Assembly: GCA_902598295.1 (NCBI GenBank)
Contig: CACKBA010000006.1
Location: 1 to 58,061, forward strand
Length of the DNA: 58,061 bases
Direction: 5' to 3'
DNA from: an uncultured Bacteroidota bacterium
GTDB lineage: Bacteria > Bacteroidota > Bacteroidia > Flavobacteriales > Flavobacteriaceae
Shown here one piece after another: positions 44,129 through 52,734 of the stretch. A program made the translations under genes and the position numbers. The first letter of the stretch is position 1. Each line of letters opens with the position of its first letter. Below the pieces are notes generated by a model that saw only the letters and a program-made list of their open reading frames with translations, had not been told where the DNA came from and did not search any database.

Positions 44129-45624
44129 TTAATAACAATTGATTCATTAGTAATTTTTCTCATATTAAGAAGCTTTTCGGAATATTTTTCTACAACATCT
44201 TTATACCTTGGTTCGTTCGAGATATCGATAGATTGAAGTTTATCAGTTCTCATATCAAACAACATTTTAGCAACAACCCTTTCATTAGAATCTGGAGATG
44301 GCGTGTTATTTCCATTTCTGTCTTTATAATATTTATCATAAGCCATTATCTCATGGTATGAATAATCTAAATCTTGAACAACTTCTCTCATTTGATATCT
44401 GCTGTATATTTCAGATTTAAATTTTTGAGATGGGTCTTTCAATATGGGTACAAGGCTCTCACCATGAATATAATCTGGGGGCTCTATACCTGCTAATTCA
44501 CTCAAAGTGGGATAGATGTCAACATATTCAACCAACGCATCTGTTTTTTCATTTTTTGTCATGTTCGGAGCTGAGATAATTAACGGAACATGAATTGCCT
44601 CTTGAAATGTATGGTGCTTACACCAAAAACCATGTTCTCCCAAGAAAAAACCATGATCACTCCAAAATACTATGGTTGTGTTATCTCTAAGACCTAAATC
44701 ATCCAAAGATTTGATTAATTTGCCCACCAATGCATCCAAATAACTAACGCTTGCATAGTAACTTTTTATTAATTCTTTTTCAGTTTCTAGCGAGACAGGT
44801 CCTTTTTTTGGGATATCCAAATATCCATTCCTTAATTCTTCCCAGTTATGAAAAGCCCTATTGTGTGCATTTCTGGGAATAGTTTTTTCTCTTGATATAG
44901 TCAAGTCACTATCATTGTACATTTCTCCATATTTCTTTGGTTGAATAAAAGGCAAATGTGGAGAGACATAACCAACTGCAAGAAAGAAAGGATCTTGTGA
45001 ATCTTTAAAATTGCCAAGTGTTTTAATAGCAAAATCTGTCAATTTACCATCAGTATATGCATCATCATCAACATCAGCGTACTCCCAAGCAGGTCCGATG
45101 TAATTTTTAGGTTGGTTAGGATTACTTTCTTTTCTCTTTTCAATCATTCTGAGAGTTTTTTTACTCTGATAATCCCTTTGTTCTCTAAAATTCCTGTAAA
45201 TATCCCACTCATCAAAATTATCTCTCCATTCATGATAAATTTTTCCGATTGATCCTGTGGTGTAACCATTTTGCTTGAAAAGCTTTGCTAATGTAATTGC
45301 TTTGGGTAAATCTTCATCAGCTCTAGTGTAGTACTTAACGAACCTTGATTTACTTCCTCTAACACCAGTTAAAATACTTGCTCTACTAGCACCACATACA
45401 GCGATATTGGTATATGCTTGATTGAATTGAACACCCTCTGACGCAAGTTTATCAAGATTTGGTGTTTTCATTTGAGGATATCCATATGAATTAATTAGTG
45501 GTCGCATATCATCAACTCCAATAAACAAAACATTTTGTTTCTTTTGTGAGATTAATGTCGTAGATACGAAAAATGATATCAAAATGAATATTGAGTGTTT
45601 AAGATTTAGTACATTTTTACTCAT
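44125..45624 (-). CDS. Sulfatase (S1 family, iduronate-2-sulfatase-like)
   Basis: This 499-residue exported sulfatase has a signal peptide of about 26 residues. FIGVDDMRP supplies the metal ligands Asp38/Asp39. The active-site motif is Cys77-Gly-Ala-Ser-Arg (AVCGASRASILTG), where Cys77 should be matured to formylglycine; the motif is of the CxAxR kind, with alanine in place of the usual proline. FWSDHGFFLGEHGFWCKH is the second metal and catalytic segment. A sulfatase-maturing enzyme must be encoded elsewhere. Its place between susD and the xylanolytic genes implies that the glycan carries sulfate esters. It starts after a terminator, so its expression may be lower than that of susCD. Confidence 0.93.
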   Translation of the reverse strand: MSKNVLNLKHSIFILISFFVSTTLISQKKQNVLFIGVDDMRPLINSYGYPQMKTPNLDKLASEGVQFNQAYTNIAVCGASRASILTGVRGSKSRFVKYYTRADEDLPKAITLAKLFKQNGYTTGSIGKIYHEWRDNFDEWDIYRNFREQRDYQSKKTLRMIEKRKESNPNQPKNYIGPAWEYADVDDDAYTDGKLTDFAIKTLGNFKDSQDPFFLAVGYVSPHLPFIQPKKYGEMYNDSDLTISREKTIPRNAHNRAFHNWEELRNGYLDIPKKGPVSLETEKELIKSYYASVSYLDALVGKLIKSLDDLGLRDNTTIVFWSDHGFFLGEHGFWCKHHTFQEAIHVPLIISAPNMTKNEKTDALVEYVDIYPTLSELAGIEPPDYIHGESLVPILKDPSQKFKSEIYSRYQMREVVQDLDYSYHEIMAYDKYYKDRNGNNTPSPDSNERVVAKMLFDMRTDKLQSIDISNEPRYKDVVEKYSEKLLNMRKITNESIVIK

Positions 45625-45660
45625 TCGTTAGGTATTTTAATTAAAGATAAGGCTAGTTTA

Positions 45661-45692
45661 AAAAAAAAAGGAGGAAAAATCCTCCTTTTTTC
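45661..45692 (-). terminator. Intrinsic terminator between the small protein and the sulfatase gene
   Basis: GGAGGA and TCCTCC arms enclose an AAAA loop at 45670..45685, flanked by a run of nine A on one side and T on the other. It can therefore work in either direction; on the minus strand it gives a hairpin followed by nine T. It lies in the 84-base gap after the susC-susD-small-protein genes, so it probably attenuates transcription into the enzyme genes. Confidence 0.88.
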
Positions 45693-45708
45693 TAAAGCTA
45701 TAAATCAA

Positions 45709-46050
45709 TTATTGCCTTCGAGCCTCATTACCAGACTTTAAAAGAGCAACAGCTTTTTGGTTACCAAACTTTTTGGATAAAGTTTCTTTAATATTATTGT
45801 AACCTTTTCTATAAACTACTTTTTTTGCCTCAGAGTCAGTAATGCCCTGCCTCTTAATTTCAGCGGCGTTTGTAACAATTTGATTTAAGGTTGCATCGTA
45901 AAAAATCTTTTTATCTTTTTTACTTAGAGAATGCTTTTCAGCAACATAGTTTGTAATTTTCTCAGCATTCTTAATCTGATTTTTAGTTGGCTCTTGAGCA
46001 AATACAAAAACCGGGATAATCAAAAAGATAAATAAAATTGTCTTTTTCAT
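45709..46050 (-). CDS. Small exported helical protein of unknown function in the xylan locus
   Basis: This 113-residue protein has a clear signal peptide (KKTILFIFLIIPVFVFAQ) and a mature part of about 94 residues rich in lysine, alanine and glutamate. It is predicted to be mostly helical (KNQIKNAEKITNYVAEKH, then AAEIKRQGITDSEAKKVVY). No cysteine or known catalytic motif is visible. It begins two bases after the susD stop and ahead of a terminator, so it is made with SusC and SusD rather than with the enzymes. I do not recognise the family. A periplasmic accessory or chaperone for the SusCD complex is one idea, without direct support. Confidence 0.8.
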   Translation of the reverse strand: MKKTILFIFLIIPVFVFAQEPTKNQIKNAEKITNYVAEKHSLSKKDKKIFYDATLNQIVTNAAEIKRQGITDSEAKKVVYRKGYNNIKETLSKKFGNQKAVALLKSGNEARRQ

Positions 46051-46052
46051 AA

Positions 46053-47648
46053 TTAATTAATTAATTCATTAGTATTAATTTCACTTAGAGGGATCTGAAG
46101 TTTCATGATTTCAGCCTCGTTTGTTGAGAACTTGACCTCACGATTCGCTTGATATTTCTGAGAACCAATCAATACTTTTTTTCCAAAAGAATTATTGTGA
46201 GGTAAAACTGTATGATCCAAGAAATATTGATAACCACGTCTTTTATTATGGAATGAATCTTCACCCTCTCCAATTAATTCAAACTGATACTCTTCCATAA
46301 TAGCATCTCTGAATGAACTTTGACCCTGAGAATATTCAGCCCTAGGAGTTAAACCTGCTCTAGTTAAAACTGGAGTTAAAAAAGTCATTTCCTGACCATT
46401 ACCTAGCTCATTAGATATCTCAGCAAGCATTAATAATAATTCTGCATATCTCATTGCTACAACATTTTGACTATTGTATTGGTTGCTATGAGTTCTATCT
46501 TTTTCAACCCACTTAAACAAATATGGATGAGAACTTCCCATACCACCTCTCCAGGATGCAGATGGATAGTTTCTTACATTACCAGCAGGTGGTGTCCTAT
46601 CAGCTCTATAGTATTGATGCAGATAAGTAGCGTTATACCTCTTGTCAGGAAAACTAGAAATTAAAGTTGGTCCAGTCCAAGTCTGACCTCCACCATAAGC
46701 AGCAACATGCTTATCATGTTGGAAAGCAGTCACTTGGAACCAACCGAAGTGCATACCAGCTTTATATTTCCATGGTGTAAAGTTTCTTCCAATTTGAGAA
46801 TTCGCAGCATCTTGAGCAATTTGCAATTCAAAGATAGATTCGGTTGAGTTTTCCCCTTGAACTGTAAATAAACTTCCATAGTCGGATACAAGTGAATATT
46901 CTCCACTGTTATACACCTTCATTGCTTCATTGTATGCAAGACCCCAATAGTCCATTGTTCCTCCCATTGTTTGTATGTCTGTATTAGTAGCTTTAGCCAT
47001 ATAAACTTTTGATAACAACATACTAGCAGCATGTTGTTTCGGGTAACCTGTTCCAGCGTTACCATTCAATAATGTTTGTGCCATTTGTAAATCTGAAACA
47101 ATTTGATCATAAACATCGGATGCGGGGGATTTAGCTTTATTGGTATTACCCTCAGAGGGAAGTTCCAACCACAATGGAATGTCGCCCCAATGAGTAGCTA
47201 GTTTAAAATATGCCCAAGCCCTAACAAAATAGGCATGACCCGCAACATCGTTGAATGCTAGTTCATCAGTATTACTTGGTGATGAAACAGTATTAATTGC
47301 TGCAATTGCCCCATTTGCTCTTGCTATAGCTTGATACAAACCTCCCCACATGAACTCTGCATCCATGTGATATCCTGGTTTTAATGAACATAAAGTTGAC
47401 ATATCTCTTGATGTAACTCTAGCCCCACCTTTTCGAGTAAACATAATTCCAGAATAAAGGTTTTCAATAAATAATCTTCTTTCTTGAGTGTTGTAACCTG
47501 TCAATGCTTGATAAATACCATCTCTTGCAGCCTCAGCACTTTGAACATCTTGATATAATGTCGCATCAAGGAAAGGTGGACTCTCGTCCAAGTCACATGA
47601 TACGAAGAATATCAATGGAAGAATTAAAAAAAGTTTTATGTATTTCAT
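46053..47648 (-). CDS. SusD/RagB family glycan-binding lipoprotein of the xylan locus
   Basis: This is a 531-residue surface lipoprotein with the lipid cysteine at residue 18 (IFFVSCDLDES) followed by acidic residues. Typical SusD segments are DGIYQALTGYNTQERR near 42, HAYFVRAWAYFKLATHWGDIPL near 140 and a C-terminal EEYQFELIGEGEDSFHNKRRG. It lies 19 bases after its susC and should bind xylan-like oligosaccharides at the mouth of the channel. Tryptophan- and tyrosine-rich loops (WGGGY-like and SWRGGMG regions) may form the sugar platform; this is an inference. Confidence 0.95.
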   Translation of the reverse strand: MKYIKLFLILPLIFFVSCDLDESPPFLDATLYQDVQSAEAARDGIYQALTGYNTQERRLFIENLYSGIMFTRKGGARVTSRDMSTLCSLKPGYHMDAEFMWGGLYQAIARANGAIAAINTVSSPSNTDELAFNDVAGHAYFVRAWAYFKLATHWGDIPLWLELPSEGNTNKAKSPASDVYDQIVSDLQMAQTLLNGNAGTGYPKQHAASMLLSKVYMAKATNTDIQTMGGTMDYWGLAYNEAMKVYNSGEYSLVSDYGSLFTVQGENSTESIFELQIAQDAANSQIGRNFTPWKYKAGMHFGWFQVTAFQHDKHVAAYGGGQTWTGPTLISSFPDKRYNATYLHQYYRADRTPPAGNVRNYPSASWRGGMGSSHPYLFKWVEKDRTHSNQYNSQNVVAMRYAELLLMLAEISNELGNGQEMTFLTPVLTRAGLTPRAEYSQGQSSFRDAIMEEYQFELIGEGEDSFHNKRRGYQYFLDHTVLPHNNSFGKKVLIGSQKYQANREVKFSTNEAEIMKLQIPLSEINTNELIN

Positions 47649-47667
47649 TTGTCTATAATTTATTTTA

Positions 47668-50600
47668 TTAAAAGTTTAAGTTAACACCAACAAGGACTGA
47701 CCTTGAATTTGGTTTATTATTCCAATCTGTTCCTTGCAATAATCCATCCCACAAGAATGTAGTGATTTCAGGATCATAACCTGAATAATCTGTCCATGTA
47801 AATAGGTTTGATCCAGTGATATATACGTTTGCTGCGTCAATAAAATTATTGTTACTCAAAGGAATATCATAGTTTAAAGTGATACTTTTCAACCTTATAT
47901 AACTTCCATCTTCAATAACTCTGTCCATTAACGCACCGAACAGATTAGCCGAATAACCTAATCTAGGATAAGCAGCAGAAGGGTTTTCAGGTGTCCATCT
48001 ATCATACCATGCATCAGCAACAATATTTCTGTACGTACCTTCAGCCCATCCAAACCTGTAATAATTTCCATTAACAATTTCATTTCCTTCAACACCATTA
48101 AATAATGCTCTCATGGAAAATCCTTTGTAAGAAAGATTTACATTGAATCCATAAACGTAATCTGGATTTGGATTTCCAATCACAGTTCTGTCAGCAAGGT
48201 CAACAACACCATCACCATTTAAGTCTAAAACTTTTATATCACCTGGTTGGGACATAGATCCATTAATTGGATACATTGTATCTCCTGACTGAAACAATCC
48301 ATCAGTTTTCCATCCATAAAATAAAGCAACTTCATGTCCTTCCATGAAGATGTTAATTGGGAATTTAATACTATTACCACGACTTGGTACATTTCCAAGG
48401 TATGATGCAATTTGTTGGTTTGAATATCCCCCCATTCCATCAGACATCAATATATCTCCAGGAACTAAACCAAGATTTTCAATTTTAGATTTGTTGAAAG
48501 AAATATTTCCACCAAATGAAAGGTTAAAATCACCCTTATCAATTGCAGTAACATCTAATCCAATTTCCAATCCTTTATTTTCAAGACCACCTCTGTTAAC
48601 TAGCATATTAGCAAAACCAGATGATGTTGGTATTGGACTCTGTTGAAGTAGATTTTTTGTATTTTTTTGATAAACATCAACAACACCAGTTATTTTTCCA
48701 TTTGCAAATCCAAAATCAATACCAAAGTTTACTTGCTCTGTAGTTTCCCAAGTTAAGTCGGGATTTGCAATGTTGGCAAGGACAATAGGAACTGTAGTGC
48801 CATTAGATGGATTACCATAAAGTGAAGAAGAAGCACCATAATTGGGTAATGTTCCATAAGGACCAATACCATGATTTCCTATCTCACCCCAACCTGCTCT
48901 AAATTTTAGACTTGAAAATAAATCTAAATCTTGAACAAATTTTTCGCTTCCTGCTCTCCATGCAAAAGCAAAAGATGGGAAAAATCCATATCTATTATCT
49001 TCTGAAAATTTTGAGACTCCATCTCTTCTGAAACTAGCGGTTAGAACATACTTATTTTTAAATGTGTAATTAACTCTACCTAAAACTGAAAATAATTGCT
49101 GATCGGCAGCTCTTAGTAGTAAAGGAGAAGACACAATTTGTCCTAGAAATGGTTGTTGAGTTCCTAACTGAGCGGTAACAAAATCTTGAACAGCATAAAC
49201 ACTACTTTCAACGTCTCTTACATCATATGTTACACCAAGAGCAGCATTAACTCTGTGATTTCTGTTAATATTTCTGTTGTATCTCAAAAAGTTATTGACT
49301 TGGTAAGTCAAAGCATTCAATTTCATTTTTTGATACAATCCATTTGCATTTGCACCCTGCCATGTTGTAAGACCATAAAATCTAGTTCTATCTTTGTCCC
49401 TAAGGTTTCCGCCAATTCTAAATTCATACTGTAAACCCGGTGTTCTTAATTTATATTTTAAAGCAAGAGAAGCAATAACTCTATTTTCTCTTGACTCATC
49501 AGCAAAATCATTAACCCAAGATAGAGGGTTAGACAATTGTCCATCGTCGAAAAAACTTTCTTCATCTGTTCCATTTGATAAAACAGGATTGTATGATACA
49601 GTCTGTTGAACAAAACTTTGATCACCACCAATTTTATCACCACCCTCAGCAAAATCTGAGTCACTGAAAAAAGTTGAAAATCTACCCTCAACTCTTATAC
49701 GATCACTTAAATCATAATTAATATTTAATCTGATATCAGTTGTTTTGAAAGATGAATTATCAATTAAACCATTTAAGTCATTAAAACCAGCAGATAAATA
49801 AAAATCTCCATTCTCATTTCCACCTGAAAATGTTGCTCCAAAACTAGAACTCACACCTTGTTGATATACTTCATCTTGCCAATTGTATAATGTAGCAGGA
49901 GTTGTGTCAACTGTAGTTGATGGGCTTCCGTCAGGATTTGATAAAAAAGAATAAACTGAACCTCCGTCTACAACATATCTGGGTGTTTCACCAGCAGCAG
50001 CTCTTGTAGCATTTGAGTAGTTAGCGTAACCTACACCATCAAGCATATCATAAGTTTTAGTGATTTCACTTATTGTTCTGCTGAAAAAAGTATTAAATTT
50101 TCCTCCAGATTCATCTGAGGACCCACTTTTTGTCGTTATTAATACAACACCGTTAGCACCCCTTGAACCATAGATGGCTGTGGCTGATGCATCTTTTAAA
50201 ATTTCAATTCTTTCAATGTCTCTTGGATTAATACCATTCAAACCACTTTGAGGGTCTTGCCCTGTATTTCCTTGACCGCTTCCATCAACAGATGTCACAT
50301 CTTCAGCAGCAGATGAGATAATAACACCATCAACAACATATAAGGGCTCATTATTTCCCCTTAAACTGCTTGCTCCCCTAATTCTAACACTTACACCAGA
50401 GTTGGGGTTTGCTGCATTTTGAGTTACTTGTACACCTGCTGCTCTACCTTGAAGAAGTTGATCCACTGTAGCAGCTTGACGAGATACCTCGTCCTCAATT
50501 TTCACAGATGCAACAGATCCTGTCAAATCCCTTTTAAGTACAGTTCCATAACCAACTACAACTACCTCTTCCAAAGCTTCAGTATCAGGTTGTAACTGAA

Positions 50601-50871
50601 CTGTGATTGTTGCTTGGTTAGAAACATCTACTTCTTCATTAGTATATCCTATGTAGGATACAACAAGAACTTGGCTTCCATCAGATGGAATAGTAATTGA
50701 AAAATTACCATCAAAATCTGATATTGCACCAATTGTATCTGAACCTTTTAATTGAACTGTCGCACCAGGTAGTGGTGAACCATTTTCGTCATTAATTGTA
50801 CCGCTTATCGTTTTAGACTGCGCAAAAATGAAAAGTGGAAACAAAATAAAAACCAATAGAAATCTATTCAT
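47668..50871 (-). CDS. SusC family TonB-dependent glycan importer of the xylan locus
   Basis: This 1067-residue outer-membrane importer has a signal peptide (1-18, ending IFAQ), a carboxypeptidase-regulatory-like domain (about 20-95), the SusC signature EEVVVVGYGTVLKRDLTG near 100, a plug (about 115-245, with ILKDASATAIYGSRGANG) and a barrel ending LVGVNLNF. It lacks an N-terminal signalling (STN) domain, so it does not appear to signal through an anti-sigma factor. It is the first gene of the locus, with 225 bases of upstream DNA shared with tRNA-Arg. The substrate is inferred from the GH10/GH43/xylAB genes downstream. Confidence 0.96.
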   Translation of the reverse strand: MNRFLLVFILFPLFIFAQSKTISGTINDENGSPLPGATVQLKGSDTIGAISDFDGNFSITIPSDGSQVLVVSYIGYTNEEVDVSNQATITVQLQPDTEALEEVVVVGYGTVLKRDLTGSVASVKIEDEVSRQAATVDQLLQGRAAGVQVTQNAANPNSGVSVRIRGASSLRGNNEPLYVVDGVIISSAAEDVTSVDGSGQGNTGQDPQSGLNGINPRDIERIEILKDASATAIYGSRGANGVVLITTKSGSSDESGGKFNTFFSRTISEITKTYDMLDGVGYANYSNATRAAAGETPRYVVDGGSVYSFLSNPDGSPSTTVDTTPATLYNWQDEVYQQGVSSSFGATFSGGNENGDFYLSAGFNDLNGLIDNSSFKTTDIRLNINYDLSDRIRVEGRFSTFFSDSDFAEGGDKIGGDQSFVQQTVSYNPVLSNGTDEESFFDDGQLSNPLSWVNDFADESRENRVIASLALKYKLRTPGLQYEFRIGGNLRDKDRTRFYGLTTWQGANANGLYQKMKLNALTYQVNNFLRYNRNINRNHRVNAALGVTYDVRDVESSVYAVQDFVTAQLGTQQPFLGQIVSSPLLLRAADQQLFSVLGRVNYTFKNKYVLTASFRRDGVSKFSEDNRYGFFPSFAFAWRAGSEKFVQDLDLFSSLKFRAGWGEIGNHGIGPYGTLPNYGASSSLYGNPSNGTTVPIVLANIANPDLTWETTEQVNFGIDFGFANGKITGVVDVYQKNTKNLLQQSPIPTSSGFANMLVNRGGLENKGLEIGLDVTAIDKGDFNLSFGGNISFNKSKIENLGLVPGDILMSDGMGGYSNQQIASYLGNVPSRGNSIKFPINIFMEGHEVALFYGWKTDGLFQSGDTMYPINGSMSQPGDIKVLDLNGDGVVDLADRTVIGNPNPDYVYGFNVNLSYKGFSMRALFNGVEGNEIVNGNYYRFGWAEGTYRNIVADAWYDRWTPENPSAAYPRLGYSANLFGALMDRVIEDGSYIRLKSITLNYDIPLSNNNFIDAANVYITGSNLFTWTDYSGYDPEITTFLWDGLLQGTDWNNKPNSRSVLVGVNLNF

Positions 50872-50909
50872 GTTTAATAATTTTAGGTTAGTTTAAAAAA
50901 ATTTAAAAC

Positions 50910-50917
50910 CAAATTAA
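50910..50917 (-). promoter_or_regulatory. Possible Bacteroidota -7 promoter element for susC
   Basis: On the minus strand TTAATTTG lies about 40 bases before the susC ATG. It differs from the Bacteroidota -7 consensus TAnnTTTG at one position, and no good -33 TTG lies at the usual distance. It is a weak candidate. Confidence 0.25.
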
Positions 50918-50967
50918 TAAAAAATTTACACTAAAATGTCCTAATTTTTAAATATCCTAAAAAATAT

Positions 50968-50995
50968 ATAACGTTATGTTACAATATGTTAACAT
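50968..50995. promoter_or_regulatory. Candidate operator: two 10-bp palindromes and a 10-bp-spaced direct repeat
   Basis: ATAACGTTAT (50968..50977) and ATGTTAACAT (50986..50995) are both perfect palindromes with centres 18 bp apart. TATGTTA also occurs twice (50975 and 50985) exactly one helical turn apart. They sit about 100-120 bases before the susC start, where an activator for the xylan locus would be expected. AT-rich DNA gives such patterns by chance fairly often. Confidence 0.35.
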
Positions 50996-51014
50996 TTATG
51001 GTATAACTCTATGA

Positions 51015-51032
51015 GATATTTAATAAAATATC
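51015..51032. promoter_or_regulatory. Inverted repeat upstream of the xylan locus
   Basis: GATATTT and AAATATC are separated by AATA, a perfect 7-bp dyad between susC and tRNA-Arg. It may be an operator or part of the tRNA promoter region. The sequence is very AT-rich, so chance is possible. Confidence 0.25.
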
Positions 51033-51096
51033 ATAAAACTTGTTAAAACAATAATCTTGTGTAAGAAAATTAATTATTTAAATTTGCCATTCATTT

Positions 51097-51173
51097 GGTC
51101 GCGTAGCTCAGCTGGATAGAGCATCTGCCTTCTAAGCAGACGGTCGCACGTTCGAATCGTGCCGCGATCACCA
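51097..51173 (+). tRNA. tRNA-Arg (UCU anticodon)
   Basis: The acceptor stem GGTCGCG pairs with CGCGATC (one G-T pair), followed by discriminator A and an encoded CCA. The anticodon TCT is at 51131..51133 in the CTTCTAA loop between TCTGC and GCAGA. The T arm contains CACGTTCGAATCGTG. It reads AGA/AGG codons. A perfect terminator follows immediately. Confidence 0.97.
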
Positions 51174-51199
51174 AAGCCCACAATTTGTGGGCTTTTTTT
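51173..51199 (+). terminator. Intrinsic terminator after tRNA-Arg
   Basis: AAAGCCCACAA and TTGTGGGCTTT form an 11-bp dyad separated by one T, ending in a run of seven T. It begins at the last base of the tRNA CCA. Confidence 0.92.
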
Positions 51200-51214
51200 A
51201 TTAACTTAACATAA

Positions 51215-51358
51215 ATGAAAGCATTCCTTAGATGGCACAAAAATTTTACAGAAAAAAAAAGAAAATTTTATAAACTATCACATTATCAAACCTACTGGGT
51301 TTCTTGGATTAAAGGTGTATTAACAGGTGCTATTATTTTATACTTTATTTTGGTCTGA
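51215..51358 (+). CDS. 47-residue basic membrane microprotein
   Basis: This short ORF starts at ATG 51215 and ends at TGA 51356..51358, overlapping the ATG of the next gene (ATGA). The N-terminal 35 residues are strongly basic and aromatic (KAFLRWHKNFTEKKRKFYK); the C-terminus is a single hydrophobic helix (GVLTGAIILYFILV), which suggests a tail-anchored inner-membrane protein. It starts 15 bases after a terminator, so it should have its own promoter or rely on readthrough. The four-base overlap with a full gene argues that it is translated. The function is unknown. Confidence 0.6.
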   Translation: MKAFLRWHKNFTEKKRKFYKLSHYQTYWVSWIKGVLTGAIILYFILV

Positions 51359-52734
51359 TGATTAGAAGAAATTTTATCAAGAATAGTGGAATTTTATTTG
51401 GCTCAACATTCTGCCTTCCAAACATTTTGGCATCTAAAAATCTAAATTCAAGATTAAATATTGGGTTAATAGGCGTAGGTGGAAGAGGAATCCAAAATTG
51501 GAAACCCATAATTAGATCTGAGAATATTGTTGCTATGTGTGATGTGGATGATAGATGGGCATATAATGCGCTAAATGAAATAAAACAATTACATCCAAAT
51601 GTAAAAAAATTCAAAGATTACAGGGTAATGCTTGATAAAATGAAAAATTCTATCGATGCGGTAATTATAAGCACACCCGACCACACTCATTTTCACGCTG
51701 CGATTTCTGCAATGGAACTTGGTTTACATGTATGCATTGAAAAACCACTTGCTCACAACATTTGGGAATGCAGAATATTAAAGAAAGCCGCTAATTATTA
51801 TGGAATTGTATCGCAGATGGCTAATCAAGGTCACACAACTAATGGGATTAGACAAATAAAGGAATGGTATGAATCTGGAATATTGGGTGAAGTTCGCGAA
51901 GTTCACGCTTGGTTTGGTGAGTTTAATTTCAAACCAGGTCACTGGTGGGATAAACCAAGTGAATTTCCACCTAAAAAACAGACTATACCAAAAACTTTAG
52001 ACTGGGACTTGTGGTTGGGACCTGCTAAAAATAGAAATTATAATAAAGTTTACGTACCAAAATCGTGGAGAGGATTTTTTGATTTTGGAAATGGACAATT
52101 GGGTGATTGGTCATGCCATACACTTGATGCACCCTTTTGGGCTCTAGATTTGGGTATGCCAAACTCAGTATTTGGACATGTTCCTAATCCCAGAACTAAA
52201 GAAAATTTCGTTGCTGATAAATCCACGGTAGAATTCAATTTTCCAGCAACTAATAAAAGGAAGTCTGTAAAACTAAAGTGGTATGAAGGTGGTTTTAAAC
52301 CAAAATTTGATGATAGTTTTCCATTAAAAAAGATACCAAATTTAGGTATGGTTATGATAGGATCGAAAAAATCTTTAATGACTGGAGGTCGTCCGAATAA
52401 CCCTAAATTACTTGTTGACAATGAAGAATGGGCTGAATTTCAAAAGAACACTCCGAAACAAACAATTTCACGAGTGAAATCAGGCGATGAAACTCCCATA
52501 CAAGAATGGATAGATGGAATTAAAAATGATTATTTACCAGGTTCAAATTTCAATTACAGTGCAGAACTAACTGAAATGGCATTAGTTGGAGTTTTGTCCC
52601 AAAGATTTGGTGGAAGAATTGAATATGATGCAAAAAATATGGAAATTACGAATAGACCAGAACTTAACAGATTTTTGAAGGAGGAGGCAAGAGATGGTTG
52701 GAGAGTATCTGAATTCTACAATTCACTAAAGTAA
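51358..52734 (+). CDS. Tat-exported Gfo/Idh/MocA family oxidoreductase
   Basis: This 458-residue protein has an N-terminal twin-arginine-type signal (MIRRNFIKNSGILFGS), followed by a Rossmann domain (LNIGLIGVGGRG) and the family motif CIEKPLAHN near 127. The signal implies folding with NAD(P) in the cytosol and then export. The C-terminal domain carries WSCHTLDAPFWALDLG and an extended loop region typical of the 430-460-residue Bacteroidota/Planctomycete subfamily. Substrates of this group are mostly unknown sugars or glycosides; some relatives act in glycosidase or keto-sugar chemistry. It is coupled to the 47-residue ORF and overlaps the convergent hydrolase gene by 19 bases. Confidence 0.88.
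   Translation: MIRRNFIKNSGILFGSTFCLPNILASKNLNSRLNIGLIGVGGRGIQNWKPIIRSENIVAMCDVDDRWAYNALNEIKQLHPNVKKFKDYRVMLDKMKNSIDAVIISTPDHTHFHAAISAMELGLHVCIEKPLAHNIWECRILKKAANYYGIVSQMANQGHTTNGIRQIKEWYESGILGEVREVHAWFGEFNFKPGHWWDKPSEFPPKKQTIPKTLDWDLWLGPAKNRNYNKVYVPKSWRGFFDFGNGQLGDWSCHTLDAPFWALDLGMPNSVFGHVPNPRTKENFVADKSTVEFNFPATNKRKSVKLKWYEGGFKPKFDDSFPLKKIPNLGMVMIGSKKSLMTGGRPNNPKLLVDNEEWAEFQKNTPKQTISRVKSGDETPIQEWIDGIKNDYLPGSNFNYSAELTEMALVGVLSQRFGGRIEYDAKNMEITNRPELNRFLKEEARDGWRVSEFYNSLK

Larger units (their letters stand above)
36039..50871 (-). other. Polysaccharide utilisation locus for a xylan-like glycan
   Basis: Ten minus-strand genes run in one direction: susC, susD, small exported protein, sulfatase, GH43, xylulokinase, xylose isomerase, sodium/sugar symporter and two GH10 proteins. 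Most junctions are overlaps or gaps under 20 bases; the only break is an 84-base gap holding a terminator before the sulfatase gene. Surface binding, hydrolysis, import and xylose catabolism are all represented. No HTCS, ECF sigma/anti-sigma, SusR, AraC or LacI regulator is linked, nor any GH67/GH115 glucuronidase or acetyl-xylan esterase. Confidence 0.88.

Noticed and set aside
52050-52421. 123-codon open frame antisense to the Tat oxidoreductase
   Set aside because: It lies wholly inside a well-supported gene and shows no recognisable domain.
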